Source: Roseobacter sp. CCS2 (GTDB lineage: Bacteria; Pseudomonadota; Alphaproteobacteria; Rhodobacterales; Rhodobacteraceae). Taken from it: DNA of 64,000 nucleotides. The stretch is from the NCBI RefSeq assembly GCF_000169435.1, contig NZ_AAYB01000002.1, positions 744,001-808,000 on the forward strand. The letters run 5' to 3'. Position 1 is the stretch's first letter, and each line of letters starts with the position of its first letter. Under the pieces are notes generated by a model. The model ran no database searches. It was not told where the DNA came from and saw nothing but the letters and a program-made list of their open reading frames with translations. The position numbers were made by a program, and so were the translations under genes. Shown here piece after piece: positions 62,546 through 64,000 of the stretch.

Positions 62546-63303
62546 GTCATCCTCACGGGAATACCGGCGGCGGCCATGTGCGCTTTGGCTTCGCCGATGG
62601 TGTAGGTGCCAAAGTGAAAGATTGAAGCGGCAAGGACGGCGGATGCCCCGCCTTCGGTGACGCCTTCGACCAAGTGATCCAAGGTGCCAACACCGCCAGA
62701 GGCGATCACCGGCACATCAACCGCGTCTGAGATCGCACGGGTCAGTGGCAGATTAAAGCCTGCCTTGGTCCCATCGCGGTCCATAGAGGTCAGCAGGATT
62801 TCACCGGCCCCTTTTGCCACAACCGTCTTGGCGAAATCCACAGCGTCAATGCCAGTTTCGCGCCGCCCGCCGTGGGTAAAAATTTCCCATTTGCCGGGGG
62901 CCACGGTTTTCGCGTCAATTGCCACGACGATGCATTGCGAACCAAAGCGCATTGCGGCCTCTGCCACAACATCGGGGTTCGCCACAGCGGCAGAGTTGAA
63001 GCTGACCTTATCTGCCCCAGCCAACAGCAAATCGCGCACGTCGTGGTGCGTGCGTACCCCACCACCGATGGTCAGCGGCATAAAGCATTGCTCAGCCGTC
63101 CGCGTGGCCAGATCGAACATTGTGCCGCGGTTTTCCTGCGTCGCCATGATGTCCAGAAAACACAGCTCATCAGCGCCTGCTGCATTGTATGCGATGGCCG
63201 CATCGACCGGGTCGCCTGCATCAATCAGATCGACAAAATTCACGCCTTTCACGACGCGCCCTTCAGCGACATCAAGGCAGGGAATGATCCGTGTCTTCAA
63301 CAT
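62542..63303 (-). CDS. hisF: imidazole glycerol phosphate synthase subunit HisF
   Basis: A 253-residue TIM barrel that cyclises PRFAR to imidazole glycerol phosphate with ammonia from HisH. The catalytic Asp residues lie in [17 protein letters not shown] and [10 protein letters not shown]; the phosphate sites are GGGVRT and [10 protein letters not shown]. Start [11 protein letters not shown] at 63303. The other his genes are outside the window, probably upstream on this strand or elsewhere. Confidence 0.96.
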   Translation of the reverse strand: MLKTRIIPCLDVAEGRVVKGVNFVDLIDAGDPVDAAIAYNAAGADELCFLDIMATQENRGTMFDLATRTAEQCFMPLTIGGGVRTHHDVRDLLLAGADKVSFNSAAVANPDVVAEAAMRFGSQCIVVAIDAKTVAPGKWEIFTHGGRRETGIDAVDFAKTVVAKGAGEILLTSMDRDGTKAGFNLPLTRAISDAVDVPVIASGGVGTLDHLVEGVTEGGASAVLAASIFHFGTYTIGEAKAHMAAAGIPVRMT

Positions 63304-63406
63304 GGCGTGATCTCTAGGCGGAATCACGAGAAATGGGAAGGGGTGGGGTGGTGCGTGCGCGCAGATCGTCGTTAGCTGGGGCCACTGGAAACATGGGAGC
63401 TATCAA

Positions 63407-63853
63407 ATGAAACTTGCCATTACTGCCGCCTTGATCGGGCTTTGCGCCGCACCCTTATGGGCCGAAAATATGATGAAACGCTCGCCGCTTTCTGTCGCTG
63501 CAACAATCGATGGTCTTGAGGCCGCGGTGAACGGGGCAGGTGCCACGGTCTTTGCCCGCGTGGATCACGCAGCCGGTGCGCAAAGTGTTGACAAGTCGAT
63601 CCCGGATGCCACATTGCTGATCTTTGGAAACCCCGCCTTGGGAACCCTTGCGATGGAGCAGGATATTCGCGCTGGTCTTGTCCTGCCTTTGCAGGTGCTG
63701 GCGTACACAGACGCAGACGGCAATACGCAGATGACATGGACCCCCGCAGAAGAGTTGTTGGAGGGGCTGGATATCGCGCCGGATGCCGAGGTGATCGGCA
63801 AGATCAATGGCGCGCTGAATATGCTGACCGACAAGGCGATGAGCGCGAACTAG
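63407..63853 (+). CDS. exported DUF302 family protein
   Basis: A 148-residue periplasmic protein with signal peptide 1-19 (LIGLCAAPLWA). The DUF302 core reads GATVFARVDHAAGAQSV, LLIFGNPALGTLAMEQDIRAGLVLPLQVLAY and MTWTPAEELLEGLDI. Function is unknown. It ends in CTAG, where its stop overlaps the stop of the convergent partial gene at 63850. Confidence 0.9.
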   Translation: MKLAITAALIGLCAAPLWAENMMKRSPLSVAATIDGLEAAVNGAGATVFARVDHAAGAQSVDKSIPDATLLIFGNPALGTLAMEQDIRAGLVLPLQVLAYTDADGNTQMTWTPAEELLEGLDIAPDAEVIGKINGALNMLTDKAMSAN

Positions 63854-64000
63854 GCGCGCGCCACCCTTGCCAACGCATTGCGCGCAATCGCGATGTGAAA
63901 CGGCATGATCGCGGCCAGATAGATCCGGCCGCCGACATTATGAGGGGCGACCCATGTCGCCAGACTGATTTGCCCCTCATGCGACAAGACTGACACCAGA
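63850..64000 (-). CDS. C-terminus of a DUF2867-like protein, cut by window edge
   Basis: On the minus strand the last 49 codons of a gene read into the window (SLATWVAPHNVGGRIYLAA, MPFHIAIARNALARVARA, stop TAG). The PFH motif and basic tail resemble the end of DUF2867 proteins, often fused to or beside NAD(P)-binding epimerases. The start lies beyond position 64000. The identity is tentative. Confidence 0.6.
   Translation of the reverse strand, partial: LVSVLSHEGQISLATWVAPHNVGGRIYLAAIMPFHIAIARNALARVARA

Overview
The window is a 64-kb chromosomal segment of an alphaproteobacterium, almost certainly a marine member of the Rhodobacteraceae (Roseobacter group). The evidence is the gene content: Rhodobacterales-type phaZ/phaC/phaP/phaR genes with PhaR operators, a TAXI-type TRAP transporter, hflKC-degP, pyrG-secG, and several small families typical of the group. 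Coding density is very high. Many genes overlap by ATGA, and four convergent pairs share stop-codon bases. There is no phage, insertion sequence, CRISPR array or rRNA operon. I cannot name genus or species.

Layout. 1-5.2 kb: thrS, a small surface lipoprotein, and an ArsR-SRPBCC regulator with a MAPEG protein. 4.4-12.8 kb: carbon storage and hydrolases. An MFS carrier and three alpha/beta hydrolases (one without its catalytic Ser and His) precede phaZ, divergent phaC, phaP and phaR. CTGC-N3/4-GCAG operators lie at the phaZ-phaC and phaP promoters. 12.7-20.5 kb: a GrpB protein, then a polar amino-acid ABC transporter with a gamma-glutamyl ligase (glutamine-synthetase family) and a class-I glutamine amidotransferase. 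A FAD-oxidoreductase relic interrupts this set. A TerB protein and a PhnD-like protein follow. 20.5-33 kb: housekeeping and metabolism, namely rlmJ, an outer-membrane protein, pyrG, secG, purA, a large acidic protein of unknown function, a thiamine pyrophosphokinase, an EamA permease, sdaA, a GST and rpiA.

33-39 kb: glutathione reductase, then hflK-hflC and a two-PDZ DegP-type protease, a membrane and periplasmic quality-control block. 39-47 kb: a TAXI-TRAP transporter (fused permease and binding protein), a 2Fe-2S ferredoxin, an FG-GAP-like secreted protein, divergent cobalamin genes cobS and cobT, and a KefB/C-type antiporter. 47-56 kb: an 882-residue membrane protein with a pure Ala-Glu hexanucleotide repeat, metY, gamma-glutamyltranspeptidase, and a universal stress protein in operon with a sodium:alanine symporter. 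56-64 kb: small hypotheticals, a glycosyltransferase-like protein, tRNA-Tyr, rlmB, a zinc-ribbon protein, a YHS protein, a candidate small RNA gene, a CoA-binding protein, a Ser/Thr kinase, hisF-hisE, a DUF302 protein, and the end of a gene cut by the window edge.

The observations I rate highest are the candidate small RNA at about 60120-60203, the GspL/PilP-like 882-residue protein with its expandable repeat, the triad-less hydrolase next to the PHA genes, and the PhaR operator placed exactly in the spacer of the phaP promoter. All family names come from reading the translated sequences. No database search was run.
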